DNA from: Isoetes taiwanensis
Lineage: Eukaryota; Streptophyta; Lycopodiopsida; Isoetales; Isoetaceae
Assembly (NCBI GenBank): GCA_021234155.1
Contig: JAJEKV010000002.1
Coordinates: 14,795,428-14,859,427, forward strand
DNA: 64,000 nt
Direction: 5' to 3'
Below are positions 12,770 to 24,127 of this stretch, one piece after another (position 1 is the first letter of the stretch; each line of letters opens with the position of its first letter). A program made the translations under genes and the position numbers. The notes beneath the pieces were generated by a model, which saw nothing but the letters and a program-made list of their open reading frames with translations, ran no database searches and had not been told where the DNA came from.

Positions 12770-13032
12770 CCAAGGGAAACCTAGATGGGTTTTTCCAAAG
12801 TGAAACCTATATAGGTTTTATTCGATGGAAACCTAGACTCAAGTTACTGCGTGAAGGAAACCTAGAAAGGATTATGTGGAAACCTAGGGTAGGTTCCACA
12901 AAAATGGAAACCTAGAGTAGTTTGTTGGAAACCTAGAGTAGTTTGTTGGAAACCTAGAATGGTTTTATGGGAAACCTAGAGTAGTTTTATGGAACCAAGT
13001 CTAGGTTTCCATTAAAAACCTCTCTAGGTTTG
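12770..13032. repeat. GGAAACCTAG minisatellite, right copy
   Basis: About ten copies of GGAAACCTAGAGTAGTTT-like units of roughly 20-30 bp, ending with inverted CTAGGTTT copies. Related to the block at 8,222-8,322. Confidence 0.85.
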
Positions 13033-13404
13033 ATCGGGCGTAGATGGAACCATCGTGCGGCGGTGCCACATTCTGTATTTCTCTGATCCGAAATTTTCCA
13101 CCATTTTCTTTTGCTCATTCCATCTATTACATTTTTTTTTTCCCTCATTCTATCTCTAAGAGGAGTACTTCCTTTCCGGTTTTGGATCAAAGGGATAACG
13201 TCAAAGATCCTGGCGGCTTATTTCTATTCCAGAGGTCTTTCAGCGTGCTGCCTGCTTCTAGATTTTCCACTGCATACAGAACTCTTCAACAGAGGCATGT
13301 TTCAGAATGTATGATTGTTTCAAACAGAGGTCTTCAACCCTTTCTGCTGCTTGCAAGAAAAGTATGGTAAATGTAATAGAGGCTGCTTACGTGCCTTACT
13401 ATTG

Positions 13405-13575
13405 AATGGATATGCTCCAATGCCCAGAATTATAGTGCGGCTATGGGATTCAGCCATCACTCGAAGCATTCCGATGACATGGAGAGATCCAACACTATCA
13501 AGCACAGAGGCTGGTTCGTCAAGGAGCAAAATGGCAGGATCATGCACAACGTCTACGCCGATTAAAACCCTGTTT
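13405..13575 (-). pseudogene. ABCG-type ABC transporter fragment (Walker B region)
   Basis: The minus strand reads IGVDVVHDPAILLLDEPAS, then VLDS, then HVIGMLRVMAESHSRTIIL. This is the Walker B / D-loop region of an ABCG (WBC half-size) nucleotide-binding domain: VHDPAILLLDEP then a degenerate SxLDS loop, then the RTIIL strand. The following residues (GIGAYPF) no longer match the expected HQP switch. Only about 55 codons survive, so it is a dead gene fragment, possibly carried by a transposon. Confidence 0.7.
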
Positions 13576-14715
13576 CAGTCTTCTTTGGCGCCTTTGCCCC
13601 TTTCTTCCCTCCAAGGCTTTTCCTTTCCAAGAACAAATTGACCTGCAAAACTGCTGCAAACTCAAATCTGTTGCAAATCTGTTGAAGAATCTGCAGACCC
13701 ATTGAAGCGCCTCCAGGGCTTTTTGCTTTGCCGTAAGTCCTTTTATTTTTATTTGGCCGTGAGACATGATTGTTTACATAAGATTTAAGTCTAAATGTAA
13801 TCTAAGATCATATCAATTTACTGTCCGTTCTTTTAATGCAGTCTAGGACCCATGAGCGATTCAATAAGCAGATGAATATCAAAAGCCCTTGCCAGATGCA
13901 GTTTCCTTGGAGCCTAAGTTCAGCTTTTGGTGCATAACTACATCTATAGTACTGGTATCATTTGCATTACTATAGTTCTGCCAAGTTGGATACATAATGC
14001 TATAGCAGAAGCATGATTTGAAGTGCATCATTGAAGAAGAACCAATGTTGTTATGCCCATAGAATTACATCATTTTACTGTGAAGTTCTTGGATGTATAT
14101 AAGCAATGTGAAAATACTAGAAGTCACACATACTATGGTTTCATTCTGCACATAAAATAGGTTTGATAAACAATCTGTTTCTCAGTGCTTTTAGAAAATT
14201 TTCAGCTGTAAATTGTACATATCATATTGATAAGCCCTGCCACATTCACTTGGTTGCAGCAGGAATAAGACTGGACTCCCCGCCCAGTAGATCTTCGGTA
14301 GAGATTTTTGGGCTTAGAGACGGTTCTGTTTTCTTGGTTTTCTGGTTTTCTGTTCTTCCACCATTTTGGTTCTTGCTTCGCTTTTATCTCGGATTTGTTT
14401 CCATCGGATCTGTGCATGTGATTTAACTGCATGTGCCTTGCTTTCCAGAGAAGAAGCAAATTGTAGACTTCAAAGTAATAAAAATTGTCAGCACTTTTTT
14501 TGCAAAGTGAGCATTAATTATATTGAGCTGTCAATGCTTACTCTATGTTGGAATGGAATTGGGGTACAATTCCCCTGTAATTTACTGCTATATTCCTATT
14601 GTCATGTCTAGAGCACATTAATGTGGCTGGAGCTGGTATTAATGTCCTTTAGAGAATGGTTTTTGTAGAGCATTATATTTGTGGCAGTATTCTTGGCCAA
14701 TAGTCACTCATCTAT
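13576..14715. other. No gene seen
   Basis: Short frames only, none with recognisable domains on either strand. Confidence 0.45.
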
Positions 14716-14797
14716 ACCTCTTCAACTATCAATTGAGATAGAGTTATTAACTTCACATCTTCAACTATTAATTGAGATAGAGTTATTAAGTTCACTC
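14716..14797. repeat. Direct repeat, about 43 bp, two units
   Basis: CTTCAACTAT(C/T)AATTGAGATAG followed by AGTTATTAA occurs twice in tandem. Confidence 0.8.
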
Positions 14798-15300
14798 AAC
14801 AAATAATATTTTAATTGCATCATACTTTATAAAGAAAACTCTTTTCTCATTCCCAATACATTATGGCCACAATGCTTTCGCCCTGCAATGGTGTATTTTT
14901 TAAACCATGATTCTTAAGCCGGAAGTACATTAAAAACCTTGAAAATGTTGAATGTCTTTTTCTATATTTTGGCAATAATTATTTTACAATATTTTCCATT
15001 GTTGCAATTTAATCTCAAACGTTACTACATATACCTACGTTAAAATAATACCATTCATATATATATGACCCTATAAAAGGGTATGATGCCTCCCTTTTGT
15101 TGGACTAACATTCCAAATGTGTGTCCGCATCATTGGACACACATTGCGCTCATGATAAGTATACATATGTAGCTTAGGAAGCAGATGTGCATCCAACAAC
15201 TTAACCACCAAAGAGATACCCTCAAGTTATATCGTGCATCCATTCCGCAATTGGGTTGAGAGGGATAGGTGGAGAATAACTACAAGGTTTGAACTGTCTA
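14798..15300. other. No gene seen
   Basis: AT-rich. A CCCTATAAAAGGG palindrome lies at about 15,069-15,081. A (TG)n/(CG) tract follows at 15,300-15,323. Confidence 0.5.
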
Positions 15301-15477
15301 TGTGTGTGTGCGCGCGTGTGTGTCTTATTTCTCTATCATATGATGCTCATTCATTACACAACTTAACACCTAAAGATGAATAACTTACTAGAGTGTAATA
15401 AAATATAGATCCATTTTTGCAAACTTGCACATATATGGACGTTAAAAGGCCAATTAAAAACACAAGCCAGGATATTA

Positions 15478-15507
15478 GCCCGGCAACGCCGGGCACACGT
15501 TTACTAG
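15478..15507 (+). mobile_element. Helitron 3' terminus (hairpin and CTAG)
   Basis: GCCCGGC-AAC-GCCGGGC is a perfect 7-bp stem hairpin (15,478-15,494), followed after 9 nt by CTAG (15,504-15,507) and then T. A GC-rich hairpin 8-12 nt before a terminal CTRR, inserted before T, is the hallmark of Helitron 3' ends. The 5' TC end was not located, so element length is unknown. Confidence 0.6.
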
Positions 15508-15572
15508 TAAGTCTTAAGATTTATCTCTTATGTTTGTTTTTATCTATTAAACTCTGTAACAAGTGGGTATTA

Positions 15573-15603
15573 TCTTTAGGCATCACCGGGCACACATTTC
15601 TAG
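15573..15603 (+). mobile_element. Second, decayed Helitron-like 3' terminus
   Basis: CACCGGGCACACATTTCTAG resembles the end at 15,507 (CGCCGGGCACACGTTTACTAG), 96 bp downstream, with a weakened hairpin. It suggests nested or tandem ends of the same family. Confidence 0.45.
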
Positions 15604-15907
15604 TCATAATTAATTAGATGCTAATATTTTGAAGCCCTGGAATTTAATGCTATAAAACGAAGATGTAGACCTTTTTCTCATCCATTCGAAATTACAAATA
15701 CCACATCACTAAACAATGAACAACAATTTTATTTTATTTTTTGTTGAATGGATAGCTTAAAGTTTATTGAAAAAATAGGCTTAATAAAAATAAAAAATTT
15801 TGTTTTCACTTCTTTTCCACTAAATATGTTATTATTCAAATAAACATCCCAATATCTCACAGAGTCTACTTCATGTTTGTGAAATTCTTCACATAGTTGG
15901 CAGAAGG

Positions 15908-16059
15908 CCTCAATCAACAAGTCTTTGCGGGGCAAGTCTAGCAATTGCTATTGTATTTTATAGAACTCATAGAAACATGTGGACCTCAATCAACAAGTCT
16001 TTGCGGGGCAAGTCTAGCAATTGCTATTGTATTTTATAGAACTCATAGAAACATGTGGA
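15908..16059. repeat. Perfect 76-bp tandem duplication
   Basis: 15,908-15,983 and 15,984-16,059 are identical as read, starting CCTCAATCAACAAGTC. A recent duplication, or an assembly doubling. Confidence 0.95.
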
Positions 16060-16236
16060 AGGTTTTGCTTTCTGCTTCACTCGTTTAAAACTACTTCCAA
16101 CCCTAAAAAGAACACATCTATGGCCAGTCCTAGTGGTAGATGTGATAGTGTTTGAGATGTTCATGTCATAAGATCAGCACACTATCACAAGCCCCTTGCA
16201 TTCCAAGTCCGTTGCTTCTTTGGCCATAAAACCTAG

Positions 16237-16277
16237 TTCTATTGATATGATATGATGATATGATATGATATGATATG
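16237..16277. repeat. (GATAT)n microsatellite
   Basis: About eight units of ATGAT/ATGATAT. Confidence 0.9.
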
Positions 16278-16404
16278 AATTTATCAAGCCAATTAGGCCC
16301 TTAGCCCCTCTATGGCAAAATAATACAAAAGTTTGAGTAAAATCAAAGTGCACTAATACAAAGCACTAGTTATGCATTAAATTATATGCATCCGGTTCTT
16401 GCAA

Positions 16405-17070
16405 CTAATATGTGACAACAAAATGTTCTTTATAATCGTATAAAGAATTAATCTCAGCTAGGTAAAACAATTTCTTTCTACTGCCTTTATCCCCAATTTG
16501 CCAAAATTTACTAATTGCTCTTTCTGTCACAAAGAGATATTGTTGCAATGCCAAATAAGGAAGTCTATCATGATGCATTGCCAACACTCTATTTATGTAA
16601 GTGATTATCCAAATCAAAGCTTCAATTTCTGGTGGCCAAAGACCCGACTCAACAAGAAACATGCAATATGGAGTCCGAGGCTTAATTCCACTAGCAAGAA
16701 TCTTTTCTTCCAACATTTAAGAAAAAGCCCAGGACCTCAAATTGGGCAGCCATAAAGAACAACAGGTCTTTCTTGAATATCAAATAGCAATCTCCGAATC
16801 TGCCAATGCTCAAAATTGTTTAAGTTGCATTTATGAATCATGCTATGAAGAGCTTTCATCCAGTGCGGCTGTTACCCATCCATAATTACTGGTCATGTCA
16901 ATTTCAAGATATTTATAGGCATTTATCTTTCCAAGCGCTATCCCTCCAACCTCAAAGACTGTATTATCCGTACATCCAATGACCATTATTTTCAATTTTT
17001 GCAATTTTTTTCTGCCCACATGAATGGTGGATTCTGAAACATGGACCTCTTTTGGTCCCAGGGGTCTCAC
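16405..17070 (-). pseudogene. LINE ORF2 C-terminal remnant (non-L1 clade)
   Basis: Minus-strand frames give INAYKYLEIDMTSNYG (16,843-17,070), the RT-thumb motif KYLGIxxS. Then come RPVVLYGCPI in the intervening frame and ASGIKPRTPYCMFLVESGLW with INRVLAMHHDRLPYLAL (16,405-16,716). The order and motifs match the LINE at 52,321-53,480 (KYLGIEFSTTTHWVGK, LLYGAEVWGP, KSTVPYQILLQETGFL, VVAMADTRLPHLAL). The catalytic YADD part is missing and frameshifts are present: an old 5'-truncated copy. Confidence 0.65.
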
Positions 17071-17344
17071 CTATATGGATATTGGATATGCCATCTGCAG
17101 AGATGGGGTCAGCTAAAAACCCCTTATTTACCACTATTTTAGCAGAAAACTCCTTTTCCTACTCCAATCCATCCCTTTGCACGTATACCCCATAAAATAT
17201 TTCTATAGGCAAACTAGTAAGCTGTTATATGTATTCTCTGGCCATATTCAACTTTCTTACATATTTTCATACATATTCTATACCCCTTAATGTATTTCTC
17301 ATGCAATTAAGCCTATACTTGCGTAATTTGTTTGATACATAAGC

Positions 17345-17745
17345 TTCTAAAAGGATCCTCCTAGGTTCTCATATGATTCCTTTAGGTTCTCTAAGATTCT
17401 ATGAAGATTCTCGCATCTCCTAAGATTCCTCTAGATTCTTGAAGATTTTATGAAGGCTTCTTAAGAATCCTTTATATTCTCTAAGGCTCTAGAAAGATCC
17501 CCTGATGCTCTTGAGATTCCTCTTGATTACCCAAGATTTCCATAAAGGCCCCCCTAGATTCTCAAAGATCTTATGAAGATTCTCTATATAAGGATTCTTT
17601 AAGATTCTCTTAAGATTCCTCTAGATCCTCATAAGCTTCCTCAAATTCCCTGAGATTCTATGAAGCTTCTCCTAGATTCTCTCAATATTCCTTAAGATTC
17701 TATGAAGATTCCACATGTCCCCTAAGATTCCACAAAGATTCTCAA
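17345..17745. repeat. Diverged AAGATTC minisatellite
   Basis: A 400-bp run built of imperfect copies of CTAAGATTCTATGAAGATTC with about 10-12 and 20-bp periods. No coding sense. Confidence 0.85.
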
Positions 17746-18399
17746 TTTCGATCGCATTGGCTTATCTCGATGAGAAAAATCCAATGACGCAGGCCTCGTC
17801 TTGATAGGAGATATGGACGTTTGAATTCGAGACACAAGCAAGAAGCTTCATAGAAAGCTATGTAATAAATGCAACATCACCTCATTTCTTTCCTGTGATT
17901 GTAGTGCACATAATTTAAAATTCCATTGTCTACTTTTTGGAATAAAATTGTTGATAAAAATTATGAGGTGAATTTCTAGCAAGCAATCTCTAAATCGTCT
18001 AATACTTGTCTTAGTTGTTAAAATTCATAGTATTTTTTTCCCATATCTTTTTATATAGGTGACGATCCTTCAACCAATACATTGACCTTTTTTTTACCCT
18101 TAAAAAAAAGCCCTATCTTTTCCTCATAAACCTACATGTCATTTTTAGGGGGAAGCATCAATCAAAAATATTCTAAAAGCATATTTCTATCACAATTTAT
18201 ATATGTTTAGATAAATGTGCAACCCCCTTTGCTTTTGGTTTGTTGATGTCATGACATAACACACTTTGTTTGCATGTCTAAGGTCTTCTCATACTGTACC
18301 AAATATTCTATGGATAGAATATATTGAATAACTAATATAAATAATTGAAATCAAATACGATCTTGAATATGCCTCAGACGTCACAGTCATTGCATGCCA
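17746..18399. other. No gene seen
   Basis: AT-rich with poly-T and poly-A runs; no frame with recognisable motifs. Confidence 0.5.
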
Positions 18400-20127
18400 A
18401 CAATAGTAGGAACGAGAGCTCTCATCATTCTAGAAACAACAGTGCATCTACTAGATTTGTAGTTGAATTATCCTTCGACACCAAAAGTTAACAACATGTA
18501 GTTCACCCAACCAACCATTTTCTTAGCAGACACCCTATTCTTAGAATTAAGCCATATAGACCCCTTGTGATTCATAATAGCTGCATGAAACAATGGTGTT
18601 TTCTAGCAGTTCCATCACTATCGGCCTTAGGCACAACCAAATGCTCATCCAATTGCCCAGAAGTGAGAACTATATAAGCTTCATAGCACCTACAAGGTCT
18701 TCTAAATTGTTCCTCGAGTAATGATTCATATCCGTGTTATTATTAATGGCCTCATCACAATCAACATCATCTACGACATCGAGACGATCATCAACAGACG
18801 TCAAATTATCATGCCACTAAATAGTACGAGGTAGGATAGGCTCATGAGATGATATAACAGACTTCTTCCTCGCTGCCTTTTTCCAATTGACCTGTTGCCA
18901 TAACTCTTTAGCGCACTGAAGTTTAGGACCATCAGCCATAACAGTTTCAGAAGCATGAGAAGCAGAAGCAACAATGTGGAGAGTAGTAGGAACTATAGCT
19001 GCAGCTAATGGTGCTAAGGAGGATACCATCGGAACTGTATGTAGAGCATCTTCCATAGGTTACTTGTTTCCTCACTATATTTATGCAATTCCATTCCATT
19101 TTCTGACCCAATTGAAAAATCAGACATAAGAAACTGATGCATTTCATCTTGACCTCGAAATAGCAAAATCTAGCCATACAGTAGTAGAGAAATCTCTTCT
19201 ACAAACCTTCAAGATGATAAATAGAATGATCTACATCAGCAAGGAGTAACTACTCACTTCCATAAGATATTTCAACCACTTTCTTCTTTTTCTTGCACAC
19301 CCTTGGAGTATTTCTAGACGTCTCATGGCAGCTACACAAGTAAAGTCTTGTCCTCTGAAAGATGGGAGATTCTTTAATGCAAAAGTTTGATTCTAGACAC
19401 TCTAGTATATACAATTCTTATCTTTTGATATCTCCTAATGTTGGCACGAAACTTTCGAAACATATCATGCAGCCTGCAACAAACAATAGCTAAGTTAGTA
19501 TAACAATCAATTAAGTACTATACTTACAATTCTTGGGATAGAATGATCCTTGCTTACCTTTCTTGAAAACTTGCGTTTTAAACTTCTCTAATAAAGAAGC
19601 AAACACACGAAGATCCAACTCCTCAATAGTTTTTTCCAAAGAAATTGTATAGGCCTGCCTCCAAAGGTCAAACTCATTTCTAGCCCAAGCAATTTTAGCA
19701 ATTGATCTGCTTACACCTCGAGCATCTACCTCTTTCTATAAAGCTTCAGCTAACTAGACAAAAGAAAGTGTACTACCACTAGCATTGGTCACATTATAGG
19801 GACAACTTCAACAATAACATCTCTAGTCTCTAGTATATGTTGCAATAGCTTCCTCTTCAAACTGAACTCAAATAGTAAAGCATTCTCAAAATCAGTTGAA
19901 CTCTTATTATGGTCATCTGAAATGGTGAGACCAGCAAGCTTGCATGTCTGCACCTCCCTTTCGGCTACACTATTAGTAATGTCATAAAGAACAAGCTCCT
20001 GAAGATCAAAGCTACAAATATCATAAACCACCGGAAAGCGAAATTCCTCGCTTTTTTCATGTTTGTTTAAAATAGGTAATTTTTGCCCTCGGGTTTCTCG
20101 CCGGCGCCGCTTAGAGCGCCGCCACAA
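18400..20127 (-). pseudogene. Unrecognised decayed protein-coding region
   Basis: Several minus-strand stretches look coding but are broken by stops, frameshifts or introns. From high to low coordinates these are a 112-codon frame at 19,789-20,127 (basic start MWRRSKRRRRETRG, then FSLKRKLLQHILETRDV), RGVSRSIAKIAWARNEFDLW and EELDLRVFASLLEKFKTQVF near 19,570-19,760, a 79-codon frame at 18,817-19,056, and an acidic stretch VDDRLDVVDDVDCDEAINNN near 18,730-18,800. No family is recognised. It could be an old transposon ORF or a dead multi-exon host gene. Confidence 0.4.
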
Positions 20128-20893
20128 GTCTATTTACAGTTATTTTACAAGATTTAACATTGCTTTACACAGATTTAACACTGCTTTACACAGATTTTAC
20201 ACAGATTTAATACGGACCGGTTAACAATAAAACCAAGTATTCATTAATCATCAAAACGTACATATATTTCAAAGAATAAATCCTTGTTATGCAAGCCACT
20301 GATTTGCTCGAGTCTAACAGCTACCACATCCAAGCTTTTCTCAGATAACATTCCATCTGTAAAAAAGCATAGCTCCAATTCCCTATAAAAAAACATAGCT
20401 CCGATTCCGTTTCTTCTTTAAGCGAGCTTGTAGAGTACAGAAAGTCCGCCATAGCTGACACCTTGAAGCCTGAAAAATAAGGCAAGTCTCCTTATAAGGC
20501 ATAAATGCATATCTATTGCAAGGAAAAAAATGATGCTATACTGCCACCGGAACTCAAGAACCTGTAAATATAAAAAAAATCATTAGAAGCTTCTCCATTT
20601 CAAGGAATGACGGCATCAGGATCCCTACACAGGGAATGAACTCAAAAAACAAGAAAATCTCCAGAACTGCTCCATTTCAAAAGAAAAGTCGCCAGACATG
20701 TAGCCTCAACTATCAAGTCCTCCAAAAACTCACCAAGAACTCAAGCGTTTTGGCGAGCATGGAGAGCGCCATGGGCGAAGCTTCGGAGCTCCGCCATAGC
20801 CGATGCAGAAAGAAAGAGAAAGTAAAAGTACAGCTGAAAAAAAAATAATATTTTCTGTCTCCTCACCGGAATTTCGCTTTCCGGTGGCTTATG
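20022..20893. repeat. 26-bp inverted repeat with 820-bp spacer
   Basis: 20,022-20,047 (CATAAACCACCGGAAAGCG then AAATTCC) is matched 25/26 in inverted form at 20,868-20,893. It could be the TIR of a small DNA transposon but no target duplication is visible, and the left arm lies inside the coding-like frame at 19,789-20,127. Confidence 0.6.
20145..20208. repeat. Short tandem repeat, about 20 bp
   Basis: ACACAGATTTAACACTGCTTT-like units (TTTACACAGATTTAACA), about three copies. Confidence 0.8.
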
Positions 20894-21180
20894 TGAGGGA
20901 GCCGTCTGGTTCTCGGGATTTTGGGCAGTAAACCCCTCGTACCAGGCGGTTCCCTAGCATATCCATCATATAAACCTACAAGAAACATTCCATAGCTAGT
21001 AACAACAAAGAATCAACAAAAGCTTGTATAAAACATGGGAAATTCTTGTCTTCTCGACAAAATGCTTCAAGAAACCACCTGGATAAAAAGGAAACCTAAA
21101 AAAGAAACTCTGAAGCTCATCCTAGAGGCTAGATCCATGATTCCAAGTGCATTGGAACATAAACCAGGAACCTAAACAAG
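20209..21180. other. No gene seen
   Basis: A 70-codon plus-strand frame at 20,636-20,848 has no recognisable features. CCGG-rich palindromic bits occur near 20,860-20,960. Confidence 0.45.
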
Positions 21181-21370
21181 ATAGGAAGCATAAAACTTTG
21201 ACTAGAGGACCTACACGCAAGAAAACCTCACAAAAAAGTCATTCTGAAGGTCTTGAAACTTGGCCTAGAGGTCGGAAGGCAATGGCGCACAAAACTTCGA
21301 CCAGAGAAGCAACGTGCAAGCAAAAAGATCATCCAAAACTTCTTGACACTTGTCTTAGCAAAGCAATGGC
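21181..21370. repeat. Diverged tandem repeat, about 95-100 bp unit
   Basis: CATAAAACTTTGACTAGAG and CACAAAACTTCGACCAGAG head two successive diverged units, each ending near AAGGCAATGG / AAAGCAATGG. A third, weaker unit may precede them. Confidence 0.6.
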
Positions 21371-21378
21371 AATGGTGC

Positions 21379-21838
21379 AGGTGAAGATAAAGTTACCCCA
21401 GTTTTGGTAATTCCGCGGCAAAGATATCCCTTCCAGCGGATTCACCAAAATCACACAGTAACCGCGCAGTCACGCTGACTGCATCTGCCCATTAATCATT
21501 TTTTCCTCAGATCTTTGAGCTTGAATACCTCGGTCGGTCGAGCTCCAAATCGATTCGGATCACTTCTATGTGGGTCGGAATGAGATGGGTTAGAGGAGAT
21601 CATCCATGCAAACCAAAAATTAGATCGAGCGCCTCCAGATTCAGCCAGTTTCAAAAGGGCAAAAAGTTGCCCTCAAAATGCGCGAGCTATCGCTGCGTTA
21701 CTCAAAATCGCCAGCTATTGGCGTTCATCGCGAAGTTTGGGCGAAGTGATTCGGGGATCTAAATTTTTGTGGTGATTCCTCCGAAGGAATATCTCAACCG
21801 CGGAATCACCAAAACCGGAGTAACTTTATCTTCACCCC
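21379..21838. mobile_element. MULE-type MITE, about 70-bp TIRs, 9-bp TSD
   Basis: The left arm from 21,380 (GGTGAAGATAAAGTTACCCC) and the inverted right arm ending at 21,836 (inverted: GGTGAAGATAAAGTTACTCC) match over about 70 bp with few differences. CAATGGTGC flanks the unit directly at 21,370-21,378 and 21,839-21,847, a 9-bp duplication typical of Mutator-like elements. No transposase inside: a non-autonomous element. Confidence 0.8.
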
Positions 21839-22769
21839 CAATGGTGCCACCAGAAGGAAGCACAACGATGACGCCATTGAATGGATGGCACCACCGGAGG
21901 GAAGCAGGGCGACCGCGATGGCGCTAGCAAGAACACCCCCCAGAATGAAGACTAGGTACAAGTAGACTGACGGGAGCCGGGCGGATGGCGCTGGCAGGAG
22001 GGAGGCGCTCGAACCCTAAACTGAAGACATGAGATACTTTGCCATTCTTGAAGAAGGAAGGAAGATCTCATGTGGGTGGTTAGATGGGGATGATGCAATC
22101 TTATGGAAGAGCTTGGTTTACCACCAATTCTTTCTAGACGAAGCCCTGCAGCTGGGGTTTTCAACCCTTTCTGTTCTTGGTCTGAGGGCAGGATCTTAGT
22201 AAGAATTTTTGTTTGAGTTTGATTGTGTGGTGCGTGGTAGGGTGGTAGGGTTTTGGCTTGACAAGAAAAAATATTAAAAATGGAATGTGGGGCCGTCATG
22301 GAGACAGATCTCGGGAAAAGGTGACAGGAATGAGAAGGTAGATGGTACAGTACAGGGGGGAACAGAGAGGACAGACATTGAAAGGACAGAAATTGAAAGG
22401 GCATTTTCTGGGCTGTTATGCAAACTGAGCCGTAAAGGGAAGGATCAACTGAAACAGATTGCTGAGGTGCTGATCAAGATCGAGAACGGACAAGGGGTCG
22501 CTAAGTCGCCACTTTGAGATTTTTCTTGCTTGGTCGCCCAACATGGTGAACACACCTGGTCGATCTGGGAGTGGGACCTCCTCACGCATAAGCCAGGGAG
22601 TGATTCAACCCATCTTGACTATGGAATTCGAGGTAGTCAAAGGGAGTTGAAGGACCAAAGATGCTCCAAAGGTGGGGTAAGCTCAAAAATCCTCGCTCTT
22701 GAAAAATAAACTAAAATATCTTTCCGCTTTGGGTCTTGTTGGTCGTGTTCGACATGAAGGAGGCGCTAC

Positions 22770-24127
22770 ATGCCTCTTAAGGTAGAGCTTGAAAAGGATA
22801 AGGGTATTTCTATCAGAAACATTTACTGGATGGAATTTCCCTTTTTCATTGCTGAATGTGAAAATCTCCAGACACCTACCTTGCTCTTAAAAAAGGGAAC
22901 AATCACTAAAGCTAACACCCAACTGTTCTTCCAAAAATGGTATCCTGGGTTTGACCCACAGAATCTAAACGAGTTTTTCCATCCAGCTTGGACTTCCTTG
23001 GGTGTGAGTTAAATCCCATGTATTGGAATGAACAATCCCTTTTATCCCTTTTTAAAGACACTGGAAACTATATTGCTTTGGAAGTTTCCCCTGATAGAGC
23101 ACCCAGAGTCTGGGCCCAAATCGACCTTCTTAAGCCAATTCCCAGTAATATTCAATACATTGATTATTTTGGGAATCCAAAAACTCTGAAACTGGCATGG
23201 AATGGTCTTCCACAGCCTTGTGGAATATGTGGTATTAGGCTCCATGGTGGAGGAATTTGCAGGGGAGCTCGGGAAGTGAAGGCATACCATCAGGTGGAGC
23301 AGAAGAAAGAGGATGAATGGATCACCCCTAGGAAAGGGAAAACTCCTAGCAGGGCTGCCCAGAAATTTAAAAAGAATACAAATGGCAGTGCAAAAAGAAA
23401 GGCCAAGAAATTAAGGGAGAGACAGTTACAGGAGGAAAATCAAAAGATACAAAAGGAACAGAAATCTGAATGGAGGAAAAAAGTAAGATTCAATGAAGCA
23501 AATGCAGTCAAGGTTCTCTACAACGCCAAAGGGAAAGCTATTATTGACCCTGATGCCTTGGTGGTGGCCCCGGCCCATGAGCAGAGAGCTAAGGTTCTCA
23601 CCATTGAGGAACCTACAGCTCCCCCTATAAATGACTTCTCAGAATCGGATGATTCTGGGGGTAAATTCCTTGAACAAGGAGAGCCCTCCTTTAAAGCTTC
23701 TCCCCCTCCTGTCATTAACTTGTTTAAGGATCAGATCATTGATCAGCCTCCCAAGGAAAATGATCAGGAGTTCCAAGAAATTTTTGGAAAACTGCAAGAG
23801 GCAGACCACCTACACCAGGGGATGGACTTAGGCTCACAGGACATTCTCCCTACTGCTCTAATTGTTCAAAATTCCCCTGGTCTGTTGGAACAGGAAGATG
23901 AATTCCTCCCCCCACAGCATTTGGGAACTTTGGAAAACATGGAGAATGAGGTAGTTCCTTCCTCTTTGGAGTTAGAAATGGAACTGGACACCCCTCATGG
24001 CAAGTTCTGGGATGATGGGGGAAGTACTGAGGACGAGTCTGAGGCTGCTGTAGGGGTCGAGACTTTCTTCACGCCTCAAACAACCAAGAAAACTAGGCAG
24101 AGAAAGGTCTATACTCCCAATCTGTGA
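22770..24127 (+). pseudogene. LINE A ORF1, DUF4283 and zinc knuckle, one frameshift
   Basis: Two frames, 22,770-23,012 and 22,988-24,127, together make the ORF1 protein; a single +1-type shift lies near 22,990-23,010 (FFHPAWTSL | LGCELNPMYWN). DUF4283 strands are visible (LFFQKWYPGFDPQNLNEFF, ALEVSPDRAPRVWAQIDLL). Then comes a CCHC knuckle CGICGIRLHGGGIC, a Lys/Arg-rich stretch with KKVRFNEANAVKV, and a long acidic, Pro-rich C-terminus. The insertion cuts the last codons: the present stop at 24,125-24,127 is supplied by the LTR. In the empty site the frame would run 12 codons further and stop over the ORF2 start. Confidence 0.85.

Larger units (their letters stand above)
8150..13070 (-). mobile_element. 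Decayed Mutator-like (MULE) DNA transposon
   Basis: MULE transposase pieces lie on the minus strand at 9.6-12.5 kb. The flanks are related in inverted orientation: CTGCGCCCGATC near 8,197-8,210 against CTACGCCCGATC on the minus strand near 13,030-13,045, each with a nearby CGGCGG-type block and a GGAAACCTAG minisatellite on its inner side. Exact ends and a 9-bp target duplication were not found, so the borders are approximate. Confidence 0.55.

Noticed and set aside
22287-22517. 76-codon ORF in the LINE A leader as an ORF0
   Set aside because: No similarity to the upstream ORFs of the minus-strand LINE at 3,046-3,771 and no recognisable motif; kept as leader sequence.
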